A DNA stretch of 60,899 bases from Sporisorium sorghi (GCA_023212695.1 JALCCG010000121.1:1-60899); one strand, 5' to 3'. Positions 8,514 to 18,608 are shown, numbered from the stretch's first letter. Program-made: numbers and translations. Notes: a model not told the origin generated them from the sequence alone.

Positions 8514-11009
8514 CTAGAGCTGCGCTTGCCGCTGCTTGATCTGCGACACCTCCACCGCAGCTGGAATGTACATCGACGTATACTTGCGAACTTTAGCCCC
8601 GACATTCTGCTCTCGGCGGTCCTTGCCTTCACGACGGAACTGCGAGAGACGGTCAATGTAGTCCGTGAGCTTAGCCGTCTGCGAGGGCCAGAAGCTCGGG
8701 TGCAGCGCCATAATCGGCACAGGCTTTTGATGCGACGACTTCTTGCGCAGGATCATGCCCATCTCCTCCATGCGTGTGAAGGCTTGCGACAAGGTGGCGG
8801 CGTTGATCGACTCGAGGTACGACAACTCTCCCTGTGCGTAGAGCGTCTTGCCCAGCAGCTGCGTGTGCTTTTCAAAGTCCTTGGCTGCGAACCACGGCAG
8901 CTTCTCCGTTGGGTACCCATCTGCTTCGGCGCCTTGCGGGATGAGCGAAAGCAGCGAGACGGCTGCAAGCCAGTAGCCTTCGATGAAGGGCCAGATGAGG
9001 AAGAGGAACGAATCGTAATTCTCTCGTCCATTCTCGCGCTCCTGTGTGCTGAGCTCGATCGAACCACCCTCCTCCGATCTGATGTCTGGATGCCTTTCCA
9101 AGATGCCGGCGGCCACCATGCCATCGATGGTGCGATCCACGTTGACCTCGAGCGAGTCGACGCCAAACACGAATTCGCTGCGCAACACCGACGAGATGAA
9201 GAGACACTCGCTCAGCAGCTCCTTGCGCGTCATCCTCTGCATCAGTGCCGTGCCGCCCTGCTTGACCTTGGTATACAGCGCTGCGGCAGCGAGCGACTCC
9301 GAGACAAAGATATGGATCACCTGGTTGCGGTAGAAGCTGAGCTCGAACCGTTTGACCGGCACAAACGTCGGTTCCATGACGTCCTTCTCTTCGGCAATGA
9401 GGCCCTTCATGACGGTGCTGAGCGCACGGTCGACCACCTCGCCCGTCTTCATGGCGCCAAAGTCGGCGACAGTGAAGCCCTTGTTGATGATGGCCTGGCG
9501 CAGCCACTCCACCCTGCGAATTAGCTCGCTTCTCGAAACGCCGCGACCACGCAAGGTGAGCACCACGGTACCGATCAGCGCCGCGGGCATGACCACCGAG
9601 ATCTTGTTGATGTCGCCGAGCACGCGGTAGCCGAGCGCCTTGAGCAAGAGCACGCGATGGTGTTCGTTATTGACCGGATCGAGCTCCACCTTCTCGCTCC
9701 TGTGGCCTGGCGCGGCTCTTCGATCCTTCTGTTCCTTGATGAAGCCCTGCAAAGACCAAGGCGTGTCGAAGCGGATATCGATGCGACCCATCTTGAGTTG
9801 GAGCAACGAGGAGCTGCCCGAAAGCAGTCCAAGAAGAGACTCGGCCTCCTTGGGCTTGCCGAGCAGCTCGGACACGTACGTCTCTGACTCGATGACCGAG
9901 TCGTACTGCAGGCTGACAGGGCAGATCCAGACGTCATCCGTGCGTCCACTGAGCAGACCTTCGACGACATACTTGAGAATACCGAGCTTGGGTGGTAGCA
10001 ATTTTCCTGTGCGTGAGCGTGTGCCTTCGATAAAGCACTCGAGGTTCTTGCCGCTGGCGAGGAGGTTCTCGATGTATTCCCTGATCACGGCAGGGTACAG
10101 CTGATCACCTGAAAAGGTGCGGCGGATGAAAAAGGCACCACCTTTACGCAGCACGTTGCCTAGAACGGGCAGATCGAGATTCTCGCCTGCAATGATGTGG
10201 GGCAATGCGATTCCGAGCCGGAACATGAGCCAGGATACGGTGAGGTAGTCGATATGCGATTTGTGGCACGGGAGGAAGAGGATGCTCTGCTTGCGCTCAG
10301 CAGCGTAGGCGGCAACGCGACGGAGCTCGAGCACTTGGGGTACGCTGATGTGGATGCCCTGGTGGTACATTCTAGCAAGGACGTTGTTGATGGTGGCAGC
10401 AAAGAATTTGAGAAAGGCGAGCGAGTCGAGGCGAGCAGTACTGACTCGCAAGATGGCCAAGGCTTCGTCTCTGAGCTGCTGTTCGATCTGGCACTTCTTT
10501 CGTTCTTTAAAGATGGCGAGGTTCTTTTGCGTCTTGTTGGGACCGGTGGGCGAAAGCGCCTGTTGTTCGGGCAAGAGGTAATCGACACGGCTCGAGGCGA
10601 GTTTGCGAATGCGTTCCTGCACCTGCTCGCTGTTGAGCACGGCACGAATGCTCTCCTCCGAGCATCCTTTGTAGAGGATGGGAGCACCGATGTAGTTCGA
10701 GTAGCCGCGCCAGCCCGTGCCTTGACCGTAGGCGACAAACTGCTGCAGGAACTCGAAGGGCGACTCGCGGAAGTGGGCCTTGTACGCAGCGACCACATTG
10801 ACATCGCCCAGCTTGTGCTCTTCAGAAGTGAGGATACCCTTTTTGCCGACTAGACGACGATCTTCTCGGCGCGACGAGCCCAAGTCGCCGAGCTGCTTTG
10901 TGAGTACATCGGTTTCGTGCTGCACCGAGGGAAGTTGGTCGTCCGAAGGAGGTCTAGACTGCGAGCCTGAAGCTCCGTCGCCGCTGCTTCCTGATGGTGG
11001 TGAGCCCAT
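8514..11009 (-). CDS. PlsB-type glycerol-3-phosphate / dihydroxyacetone-phosphate acyltransferase
   Basis: Single exon, 831 residues. The enzyme transfers an acyl chain to the sn-1 position of glycerol-3-phosphate or DHAP, the first step of glycerolipid (or ether-lipid) synthesis. Acyltransferase motifs appear in order: motif I HKSHID (His249, Asp254), motif II GAFFIRR at 291-297, motif III FIEGTRSRTGK around 326-336, and motif IV near WICPVSLQYD. The layout, with a long helical C-terminal half, matches GPAT1/GNPAT/PlsB and not the smaller SCT1/GPT2 family used by budding yeast. The protein ends in AQL, close to the peroxisomal PTS1 consensus (AKL in animal GNPAT), which hints at a peroxisomal DHAP acyltransferase; GPAT versus DHAPAT cannot be settled from sequence. 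No transmembrane segment is obvious. It is divergent from COP9 subunit 2. Confidence 0.87.
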   Translation of the reverse strand: MGSPPSGSSGDGASGSQSRPPSDDQLPSVQHETDVLTKQLGDLGSSRREDRRLVGKKGILTSEEHKLGDVNVVAAYKAHFRESPFEFLQQFVAYGQGTGWRGYSNYIGAPILYKGCSEESIRAVLNSEQVQERIRKLASSRVDYLLPEQQALSPTGPNKTQKNLAIFKERKKCQIEQQLRDEALAILRVSTARLDSLAFLKFFAATINNVLARMYHQGIHISVPQVLELRRVAAYAAERKQSILFLPCHKSHIDYLTVSWLMFRLGIALPHIIAGENLDLPVLGNVLRKGGAFFIRRTFSGDQLYPAVIREYIENLLASGKNLECFIEGTRSRTGKLLPPKLGILKYVVEGLLSGRTDDVWICPVSLQYDSVIESETYVSELLGKPKEAESLLGLLSGSSSLLQLKMGRIDIRFDTPWSLQGFIKEQKDRRAAPGHRSEKVELDPVNNEHHRVLLLKALGYRVLGDINKISVVMPAALIGTVVLTLRGRGVSRSELIRRVEWLRQAIINKGFTVADFGAMKTGEVVDRALSTVMKGLIAEEKDVMEPTFVPVKRFELSFYRNQVIHIFVSESLAAAALYTKVKQGGTALMQRMTRKELLSECLFISSVLRSEFVFGVDSLEVNVDRTIDGMVAAGILERHPDIRSEEGGSIELSTQERENGRENYDSFLFLIWPFIEGYWLAAVSLLSLIPQGAEADGYPTEKLPWFAAKDFEKHTQLLGKTLYAQGELSYLESINAATLSQAFTRMEEMGMILRKKSSHQKPVPIMALHPSFWPSQTAKLTDYIDRLSQFRREGKDRREQNVGAKVRKYTSMYIPAAVEVSQIKQRQAQL

Positions 11010-11404
11010 CGTCGTCGTCTACGTAGCTTCCAGAAGGGTGTCGCTGGTGGTGAGTGTGTGAGCGCGCTCGACCGTACCAACGCCACGAGTGAATGATTGA
11101 CTGGTGCTGGAAGAGCAGAAGATTGGACGAGTGACGCATTTCTTTGTCGTCCCCGCTTTTTTTTTTTTTTTTGGACGTCGCTTCGTTCTTTTTCCGCGGC
11201 TGCCGTTGCGGGGAAAACTCAAAAAACCACGATTTTTCGCAATTTGTTAGGTCATAGTCTTCTGCTTGCGCACGGAGCACAACTCAGCTCGCAGCTCCAC
11301 CTTTTGCTCAGCTTTTAGCCAATGCTCCACCATCCCCATCTCCATCACCACCATCAAGATCACTCAGTCACCCTTGCCTTGCACCGCTAAGAACTGTTGC
11401 AACC
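11010..11404. promoter_or_regulatory. Divergent promoter between acyltransferase and CSN2
   Basis: These 395 bases separate two divergent start codons and must carry both promoters. A T tract of about 15 bases around 11157-11172 is the main visible element; poly(dA:dT) tracts commonly exclude nucleosomes in fungal promoters. The last 100 bases before CSN2 are pyrimidine/CA-rich, as expected of a short 5' leader. No clear TATA box. Confidence 0.45.
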
Positions 11405-12844
11405 ATGTCGGACGAGGAATTTATTATGGACGATGCCGCCGACGAAGACTACGATTTCGAGTACGAAGAAGACGACGATCTCGACGATGCCGATGCCGAC
11501 ATTGAGAATCGCTACTACAACGCCAAGAGCATCAAGGATACAGATCCAGATGGTGCGATACGCGAGCTGAAAGCAGTCGTCGAGGCAGAAAAGGAAAAGG
11601 GTGACTGGGGCTTCAAGGCACTCAAACAACAGACCAAGATCAACTTCCACCGAGGCCGTCATGCAGAAGCGCTCGAGTCGTATACGCAGCTCCTCGCCTA
11701 CACAAAGAGCGCCGTCACGCGCAACTATTCCGAAAAGTCGATCAACAACATCCTCGACTACGTGTCAAACGCCACCGACGTTGGTCTCTCCACCATGCAG
11801 TCCTTCTACGACGTGACCAAGTCCGCGCTAGAGGACGCCAAAAACGAACGACTCTCGGTCAAGACCGATCTCAAGCTGGCGCGCATCTGGCTGGCGCGCA
11901 AAGAGTGGAACCGTCTCGCAAAGTCGTTGAAGGAGCTTCGCGCCTACTGCACCAGTCAAGACGGCAGCGATGACCAGTCGAAGGGTACCATCCTCCTCGA
12001 GGTCTTTGCGCTCGAGATCCAGATGTACGGCGAGGTGGCCAACTTCAAAAAGCTCAAAGAGGTCTATAACTCTACCCTCCAAGTCAAGAGCGCCATCCCG
12101 CATCCTCGGATCATGGGCGTCATTCGCGAGTGTGGCGGCAAGATGCACATGTCCGAGAAAAACTGGGCTGCGGCTCAGGTCGACTTCTTCCAGGCTTTTC
12201 TCAACTACGACGAGGCGGGAAGCACACAACGCATCCAGGTGCTCAAGTACCTCGTGCTTGCTCACATGCTCATGGGCAGCGACATCAACCCGTTCGACTC
12301 GCAGGAGACCAAACCGTACAAGAACGACCCCGAGATCGTGGCCATGACCAACCTCGTCGCGGCCTACCAACGTAGGGAGGTGCACGAAGCTGAAAAGATC
12401 CTGCGCGAGAACAAGCGCACCATCCTCGATGACCCCTTCATCAAGGCGTATATCGATGATGTGCTGCGAGGACTGCGCACCCAGTACCTCATCGACACGA
12501 TCAAGCCGTACTCGCGCATGCAGCTCGGCTACCTGGCGCAGCAGCTCAACATTGGCGTCGATCAGGTCGAGGATCTGCTCATGTCGCTCATTCTGGACGA
12601 GAGCATCAAGGCGCGCATCGATCAGGTTGGGCAGTACGTTGAGCTTGATCGCAGCGCCAACAGCTCGGGCAAGCCGCGGTATCAGGCTCTAGGGAAGTGG
12701 AATGCAGAGCTGGATCGCGTCGGCTCCTCGGTGCACACCAAGCATGCCTCCGGAGCAGCCAGTGGGTCCGGCGCCAGTGTCGGTGCTTCGTTGCTGCGCA
12801 TGGGCATGGGGCTTGGTGGGATGGCTCCCACGCCGCTCCGATAG
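11405..12844 (+). CDS. CSN2: COP9 signalosome complex subunit 2
   Basis: Single exon, 479 residues. CSN2 is a PCI-domain scaffold of the COP9 signalosome, which removes NEDD8/Rub1 from cullins; CSN2 itself contacts the cullin-RING ligase. The protein has the typical acidic N-terminus (residues 1-35), then the diagnostic ENRYYNAKSIKD segment, TPR-like helices, and a PCI domain at about 300-415 (for example INPFDSQETKPYKNDPEI and YSRMQLGYLAQQLNIG). Length and colinearity with animal CSN2 (about 443) are very good. The tail (VGASLLRMGMGLGG) is low complexity. It is convergent with THI5, 187 bases away. Confidence 0.95.
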   Translation: MSDEEFIMDDAADEDYDFEYEEDDDLDDADADIENRYYNAKSIKDTDPDGAIRELKAVVEAEKEKGDWGFKALKQQTKINFHRGRHAEALESYTQLLAYTKSAVTRNYSEKSINNILDYVSNATDVGLSTMQSFYDVTKSALEDAKNERLSVKTDLKLARIWLARKEWNRLAKSLKELRAYCTSQDGSDDQSKGTILLEVFALEIQMYGEVANFKKLKEVYNSTLQVKSAIPHPRIMGVIRECGGKMHMSEKNWAAAQVDFFQAFLNYDEAGSTQRIQVLKYLVLAHMLMGSDINPFDSQETKPYKNDPEIVAMTNLVAAYQRREVHEAEKILRENKRTILDDPFIKAYIDDVLRGLRTQYLIDTIKPYSRMQLGYLAQQLNIGVDQVEDLLMSLILDESIKARIDQVGQYVELDRSANSSGKPRYQALGKWNAELDRVGSSVHTKHASGAASGSGASVGASLLRMGMGLGGMAPTPLR

Positions 12845-13031
12845 AAGAGTTGCTTTCCCCTCATGTTCCCGACCGTCGTGCATGCATTCCTGTATTTCTA
12901 GCATCATTCAGATAATCGCAACCTCATTCGCAACCTCATTCGCATCCTCATCTTTGCTTCAGTTGAACGTGTGCTTGTCATTTTGAATCGCGACTCGTAG
13001 CAGACGAGGCTTCGCATTTTCAATGCAGCGC

Positions 13032-14418
13032 CTAGGCAGAAGCCTGAACAGCGCTGGGCTTGGCGAGCTTGCAGCCAAAGCTGGGAAGAGCGCGAGTGCC
13101 CGCCGAAGCCAGCAGCTTGTGCGCCTCGTTGGCCTGATACTCGGCGATCTCCTTCTGCTTGGCGTCCGCGTCGACGTTGTCCTGAGCATCCACATCCCAC
13201 GAGAGGTACGAATTGGTCATGTTGGGCTCAAACGTAGCGTCGATGATGCCGAGACGCTTGCAGTAGTTGGTCACCTTGGTCCAGTCGCGAGGCACTGTAG
13301 GGGATCAACGATCAAAAAGTGTGTCAGTTTCCGGTTCGAGGCCAAATCCATCATGCTGGAGAGCGCAACCTACCATTGGCACAGTCGCGAGACATGTAGG
13401 CAAACGAGCGCTCAAAGATACGAGCGTTAATAGGACCCTGCATGCTCTTCTTGAACAGCTTGAAGTCCTCCCAGGCCTGCTGCGGCTTTTCGAACAGGTC
13501 GTCAGCGGCGCGCTTGACCGCACGCATAAACGCACGCACCTTGTCCGGGTGCTCGCTGACAAACTTGTCGTTGGCAATGTACAGGATCGAGCAGAAGCAG
13601 CAGCAGCCGAGCTCGGCCAGCTCGTCGATCCTGAGCATCTTGACATCCGTCTTGGCCCGTCCCTGCTGCTCGCACCAGTCCTCGAGCTCGACCATCTGCA
13701 CGTTCTCCAGACCGATGGCGGCGTCGACGCGGCCGTCGATGATGGCCTCGGTGGCGTTCATGCCCACACGCACGGCGGTGTAGTCGTCGGGCTTCATGCC
13801 AAAGTGGCTGGTGAGCTCGTCGATCTGGATCTTTCCAAACTCGCCGACGTAGCCGATGCGCTTGCCGCGCAGGCTCTGGAAGTCCGAGCTGATGCCGCTG
13901 CCCTCGATGTAGATGATGCCCGTGGCGGGCTCGTCCATGAGCGTACCGATCGAGGTGACGGGGTAGCCGCGCATGCCCTTTGCGGCCAAAGTGTGGATCA
14001 TCGCCTTGAGGCCCATGTCGGCCTTGCCCGTGCCGATGATCTCGGTCTGTGGGGAGAGCAGAAGGGAGGCAGTCAGCGGACGGAGCTGGTTCAGTCACGG
14101 TCAAAGGAGCACTGTATCGCATCCGTCTTTTCGAACTCACCACATCGCTAGGATCGTTGGGCTCAAGGATAGCGACCTTGATGCCCTCCTTGGCAAAGTA
14201 GCCCTGATGAGTTTTCGACGAAAGCGGTGCAGAGAGGGGGGAGCAAAAAGATGGATGGTGAGTAAAAAAAGAAGAGTCGTCGTCACGCGTGGTGATGCAG
14301 CAAAAGTCGAAGAAGAAATTCGGGTCAGGGTCCTTACCTGCGACTGGGCACGGTAGACGGGCAGGTGGTAAGGCACAGCCTGCCAGTTGGTGAGGAAAGT
14401 GATCTTGTCACTCGACAT
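13032..14418 (-). CDS. THI5: 4-amino-5-hydroxymethyl-2-methylpyrimidine phosphate synthase (Thi5/Nmt1)
   Basis: Four exons on the minus strand: 14418-14338, 14203-14141, 14046-13374 and 13294-13032, about 359 residues. All introns are GT-AG (134, 94 and 79 nt). The enzyme makes the pyrimidine half of thiamine from PLP and one of its own histidines, so each molecule works once. The key residues are present: Lys62 (PLP Schiff base) and His66 (consumed) in [11 protein letters not shown], and the iron-binding CCCFC motif at 196-200. The splice sites were chosen because they restore exactly this numbering and join SRDCAN to VPRDWTK in frame. The family is normally repressed by thiamine; I looked for a TPP riboswitch in the leader and introns and did not recognise one. 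A TATA box lies 108 bases upstream. Confidence 0.95.
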
Positions 14419-14525
14419 GGTGGACGAAAAGATTTCACTTGGATGATGATGTTGGTTGTTGATGATGAAGATGGAGATGATGAGCTGAGCCAGACCGCAG
14501 CGCAGAGAGAGAGAGAGGCGCCCTC

Positions 14526-14533
14526 TATATATA
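14526..14533 (-). promoter_or_regulatory. TATA box of THI5
   Basis: TATATATA lies 108 bases upstream of the THI5 ATG on the minus strand, a suitable distance for a strongly regulated fungal gene. It is followed by GA/CT-rich leader sequence. Confidence 0.55.
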
Positions 14534-15819
14534 CAGACAGAAGACAGAAGGAGCTTGGCTGTTGCGGCTGGCTTGGCCTGTGCTGAGGCGTTGGCTGTAG
14601 CGGCGTGGGCTGGAGGCTGGAGGTGGAAGGTTTCGCACGGACCAGAGCCGTGGTTCGGATCACCCTTTGCGCACGGTCACAAGCATCACAGCTGGGATAT
14701 GCAGCTGTGGAAGCCCACTCTCGTCAGAATCCATTCATCACACTTGCCCTCCGCCCGGAACGCCAGCCGAAAAAGCCCTCGACCCTCTATCGTTCACGAG
14801 TGGCATCGCTTGGGGGAGAAGGGAATCTATTGTTTTCCCATTCTGTTGGGCAGAATCGATGCACGAGGCACCACCGCTCTGCTTCTGATGCTCTGCTCTG
14901 CCTCGGCTCGAATCGATCTCCCACGATCAGCAGCTGCATGGCAACCGTTGTCGAGAGACGTTGAGCTCAAGCCTGGAATGGAAATGCCAAAGATCTCGAC
15001 CGTCGAGTCAGAACTAAGCTCGTAAGACTAGCAAAAGTCGATGCTCGGCTAGCGCGGCCTCGCCAAGAAGCGGCTATAGCGTCGGCATGAAAAGACGGAA
15101 GAGCCAGGCGACTTGACAGCTTCCAACCGCACGTGTTGAGTTTTGGAGCGGATGAGTCAGTTAAGCGCCACGCTAGATGAGCCTTTGCAGATTCGTGGGC
15201 GGTGGACAGCGCAAGCGAGCAAGAGAGAACGGAAAGATCCGCTGCAATCCCAAAATTGAAGAAAATCAACTTCGCGGCACGTTATCGCAGATCAGGATTT
15301 AGTGGGAAATGGCCTTTGCGGAGAAAAGAGGTTTCAAGACGCCGCAATCTGAGCGCTGCGTCGACTTGAACGGGGTTTTTCTTCGCCGCAACCACAAGGG
15401 TCCTTCTTCGGCACGTCTTGGCAATGCAGCAAGGTTGGGCAGCGAAGGACGAAGCTCTGCGTCTGTATTTCTTGTGCAGAGGCGAGGTCAGCGGTGGAAA
15501 GGCTGCGCACGAGAAAGAAGCTGAGATGTTCACAGCCGCTTCCTGACATTGCCAACGACCACGACTGACTGTATGACGGAATCGACAGAGTGACAGCTGA
15601 GCTTGGCTTGATTGGGCCGAGAGGCGGCGACGGTTGCTCAGGTCCGGAAGATGCTGCAGCGACGACTACGAAGACAAGGACGATGGCCAACTCGAATCAG
15701 AGTGCCTCATGCACGCCAGTTTTCTTGAGACGATGCACAGCTTTGACGTCATCGCACTCTCGAAATGAAAAAAAATTCTGCGCGGCCAATGAAAAATCCC
15801 CGAAGGCCGGTCCCTGTGA

Positions 15820-15822
<3 letters not shown>

Positions 15823-15851
<29 letters not shown>
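15823..15851. repeat. (TGC)n microsatellite
   Basis: Nearly ten perfect TGC units in noncoding DNA; read on either strand it could encode Leu, Ala or Gln/Ser runs, but no surrounding gene is supported. Confidence 0.85.
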
Positions 15852-15853
<2 letters not shown>

Positions 15854-16463
15854 TTGCAGCCTTCCGACAGCGTTCTTCAATCTTGAGCTCCCCTCGACAT
15901 GCGGCTGCTTTGAAAAGAGTATGGATGAGCAGGCACACGACACTAGCATCTTGCAACGAAGAGGGAGTGGCGGCGTGGGAACGGATCGAAAGTCAAACTC
16001 AAAGGTGAGAGAGACAGAGTCAGCTCTCGGAACAGCATCCGAGCAACGAAAACACTTGAATGGCGGGCAACCCGAGCGAAAAGAAAAGAGGCCGACGATG
16101 GTTTCGGCTAATCCGACTCAAGGAACGCGCGGGACAGCAGAGAAAGCAAACCCATTTCGAGCGGCGGCAGGCAGCGGCGGCGGCGGCGGAAAACGGCGAG
16201 GAAAATGCCCGTTTGTTTGGCAAAGGCGGCGGTTCAAAATCTCTCTCTGAGGGAGGAGGAGAAGAGAGCAGTTTGAAGTTCGAAAGTGGACAATGACATA
16301 CGGTTGCAGTCGAGCGCACACTCTCTGCACGAGGTCAGCCTAAGACTTGGTTAGCTTTAGCCTGCAAACTAGAGCCCCGCACAGAGAGGCACATGCGGAG
16401 TCCTGCCTTCACGCTGATCTGGGGAAGGGCAACACTGACCGCTACTCCTCTCGCTTCTCTTGT

Positions 16464-16471
16464 CATATATA
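16464..16471 (+). promoter_or_regulatory. TATA-like element of the MFS gene
   Basis: CATATATA sits 114 bases upstream of the chosen MFS start codon and supports that ATG over the open frame further upstream. Confidence 0.4.
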
Positions 16472-16577
16472 CCAACGCCTCCGCTGCGATTGCATCAAAT
16501 CTACCACCTCCCTCTTCCAACAACTCGACGCCGATCACTTCTCCCAAGTCGAGCCCCCTCGGCCATTGTATCGCATC

Positions 16578-18608
16578 ATGCAAGAGAAAGCGGCCCCACA
16601 AGGCTCTCCACAGCCGTCGTCCACCCCCGGCGACACCCACGTCGACTCGCCACCTCAGCAGCCCGCTGGAAATGATGGCCACGCCCGCGCACACTTCAAT
16701 GCCGAAAAGCTGGACAAGTCGCTACTCCGCATGCGCTCGGACGGCAAGGTCGAAATCACCGAGGACGAGTGCTACGATGAGCTCGGCTACAGCTTCCCCA
16801 CCTGGAAGAAATGGACCATCCTCACCGTCATCTTTTGGATCCAGGTGTCGATGAACTTCAACACCTCGCTCTACTCGAACGGTCTCAACGGTATCTCGGA
16901 GGATTTTGGCGTCAGCCTGCAAGCAGCTCGATGCGGTGCCATGATCTTTTTGGTTGCCTACGCATTCGGCTGCGAGCTCTGGGCTCCGTGGTCCGAGGAG
17001 GTGGGACGCAAGCCCATCCTGCAGCTCAGTCTGTTCTTGGTCAACATCTGGCAGCTGCCCGTTGCCCTCGCACCCAACTTTGGCTCGATCCTGGTTGGAC
17101 GATTCCTTGGTGGTCTGTCGTCCGCCGGTGGCTCTGTCACCCTCGGCATGATTGCCGATATGTGGGACGCCGAGACCCAGCAGTACGCTGTAGCGTACGT
17201 CGTGTTCTCCTCGGTGGGAGGCTCCGTTCTTGGCCCCGTCGTCGGTGGCTTTGTCGAGGCTAACCTGAGCTGGCGATGGACCATCTGGATCCAGCTCATC
17301 TTTGGCGGCGCCGTGCAGCTAGCCCACCTTTTCTTCGTGCCGGAGACGCGTTCGACGGTGATGATGGATCGCATCGCCAAGAAGTGGCGCAAGTCCGGCA
17401 AGAAGCCAAACGTATACGGCCCCAACGAGCTCCGGCCATTCAGGGAGCGCTTCTCGGCCAAGGAGATTCTGATCACCTGGATCCGACCATTCCACATGTT
17501 CTTGACCGAGCCGATTGTTTTGGTGCTCTCGCTGCTGTCCGGTTTCAGTGACGCGCTTATCTTCATCTTCCTGCAGTCCTTCTCGCTTGTATACGCGCAG
17601 TGGGACTTCAGCACAGTTGCGGTCGGTCTGTCCTTCCTGCCGTTGCTCGTCGGCTATTTTATTGGCTACGCCATCTTCATTGTCGCCATCGGACAGCAAA
17701 AGAAGATCCGGACCGCTCGTCCGGACAGCGAACATGCGCAGTTCGAGTCGCGCCTGTATTGGCTTCTGTTCACGGCGCCGTTCCTTCCCATCGGTCTCAT
17801 CGGTTTTGCATGGACATCCCTTGGTCCTCCTGTGCACTGGATCGGCACAATGGTCTTCACCGCCATGATAGCGGTGGGAAACATCGCAGTTTACGGAAGC
17901 ACGGTGGGTCTGTATCTGCTACGAATGGCGCTGCAATTGCGTCCAGGAGTCGATGGCATCTGTCGTCAACATCATACGAGTAGTGAAGATGCTGAGAGCG
18001 ATGTCAGAGACGACGACGACGACGAAAGTAATCCTGGAAGTGGAACTGACGCGCTTCCCTTTTTTTTAATTTTTTCATTTTCCCTTTTTTTTTTTTTCGA
18101 TTTCATTTCATTTCGCTCGTTCACAGATTACATGATTGCAGCTTACGGTCCCTACTCGGCGTCGGCGACGGGAGGCAACGGCTGGAGTCGAGACTTCCTC
18201 GCCGGCGTGCTGACCATCCCGGCGACACCGTTTTACACCAACATCGGACGATCGAAAGGTCGCAACCTGGAGTACGCGTCGACGATCCTGTTCTGCATCG
18301 CGACGGTGCTGGTGCTAGCCGTGTACGTGATCTACTGGAAGGGCCCTACGCTGCGGAAGCGATCTCCGTTCGCCCAGCAGCTCGAAGCGGATCGTCAGGG
18401 CGCTGCGAGCCGCGATGGCCACAAGGAGCGACTGACGGGCGCGCACAAGAGACCTGTGACGGGCTTGGGCTCTCGTCAGAACTCGTACACCACGTCGCGC
18501 AACGCAGCTTCGCGCAATGCCTCGCGCAACCCGTCGCGCAACGTCTCGCGCTCCAACTCGATCTCTGGTGAAGAGAGCAGCGTCGAAGTGCCTGCCAGAA
18601 CGGCCTAA
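16578..18608 (+). CDS. MFS transporter, drug:H+ antiporter-1 (DHA1) type
   Basis: Exons 16578-17907 and 18127-18608 give about 603 residues with some twelve hydrophobic segments. A hydrophilic N-terminus of about 90 residues precedes TM1. Motif A is seen as WAPWSEEVGRKPIL in the TM2-TM3 loop and the antiporter motif C as GSVLGPVVGGF in TM5, placing it among DHA1 multidrug/polyamine-type exporters; substrate unknown. A long cytoplasmic loop follows TM6. I infer a 219 nt intron with donor GTCTGT and a T-rich tract before TTCACAG because it joins AVYGSTV to DYMIAAYGPYSASATGGNG, the usual TM10-TM11 sequence of these transporters. The C-terminal tail has repeated SRN units (about 570-590), possible kinase sites. 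The start is the first ATG of the conserved frame, 114 bases after a TATA-like element. Confidence 0.85.
   Translation: MQEKAAPQGSPQPSSTPGDTHVDSPPQQPAGNDGHARAHFNAEKLDKSLLRMRSDGKVEITEDECYDELGYSFPTWKKWTILTVIFWIQVSMNFNTSLYSNGLNGISEDFGVSLQAARCGAMIFLVAYAFGCELWAPWSEEVGRKPILQLSLFLVNIWQLPVALAPNFGSILVGRFLGGLSSAGGSVTLGMIADMWDAETQQYAVAYVVFSSVGGSVLGPVVGGFVEANLSWRWTIWIQLIFGGAVQLAHLFFVPETRSTVMMDRIAKKWRKSGKKPNVYGPNELRPFRERFSAKEILITWIRPFHMFLTEPIVLVLSLLSGFSDALIFIFLQSFSLVYAQWDFSTVAVGLSFLPLLVGYFIGYAIFIVAIGQQKKIRTARPDSEHAQFESRLYWLLFTAPFLPIGLIGFAWTSLGPPVHWIGTMVFTAMIAVGNIAVYGSTVGLYLLRMALQLRPGVDGICRQHHTSSEDAESDVRDDDDDESNPGSGTDALPFFLIFSFSLFFFFDFISFRSFTDYMIAAYGPYSASATGGNGWSRDFLAGVLTIPATPFYTNIGRSKGRNLEYASTILFCIATVLVLAVYVIYWKGPTLRKRSPFAQQLEADRQGAASRDGHKERLTGAHKRPVTGLGSRQNSYTTSRNAASRNASRNPSRNVSRSNSISGEESSVEVPARTA

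Larger units (their letters stand above)
14419..16577. other. Long divergent intergenic region between THI5 and the MFS gene
   Basis: About 2.2 kb without a supported gene. Frames in it are under 165 codons and overlap on both strands without recognisable domains. The THI5 end carries a TATA box and GA-rich leader; the MFS end carries a TATA-like element. The middle includes a TGC microsatellite and GGC/GA-rich stretches near 16100-16260. It is long enough for an unrecognised small gene or noncoding RNA, but I see no evidence for one. Confidence 0.45.

Noticed and set aside
8500..8516. Stop-codon readthrough giving a cryptic PTS1 in the acyltransferase, as known for some smut glycolytic enzymes
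   Set aside because: The stop is TAG followed by ATT, not the TGA-CTA readthrough context, and the downstream codons do not end in a PTS1.
14047..14700. TPP riboswitch in THI5
   Set aside because: I searched by eye for the CTGAGA and GGGA-type cores on the minus strand in the leader and introns and did not find a convincing pair; a covariance search is needed to be sure.
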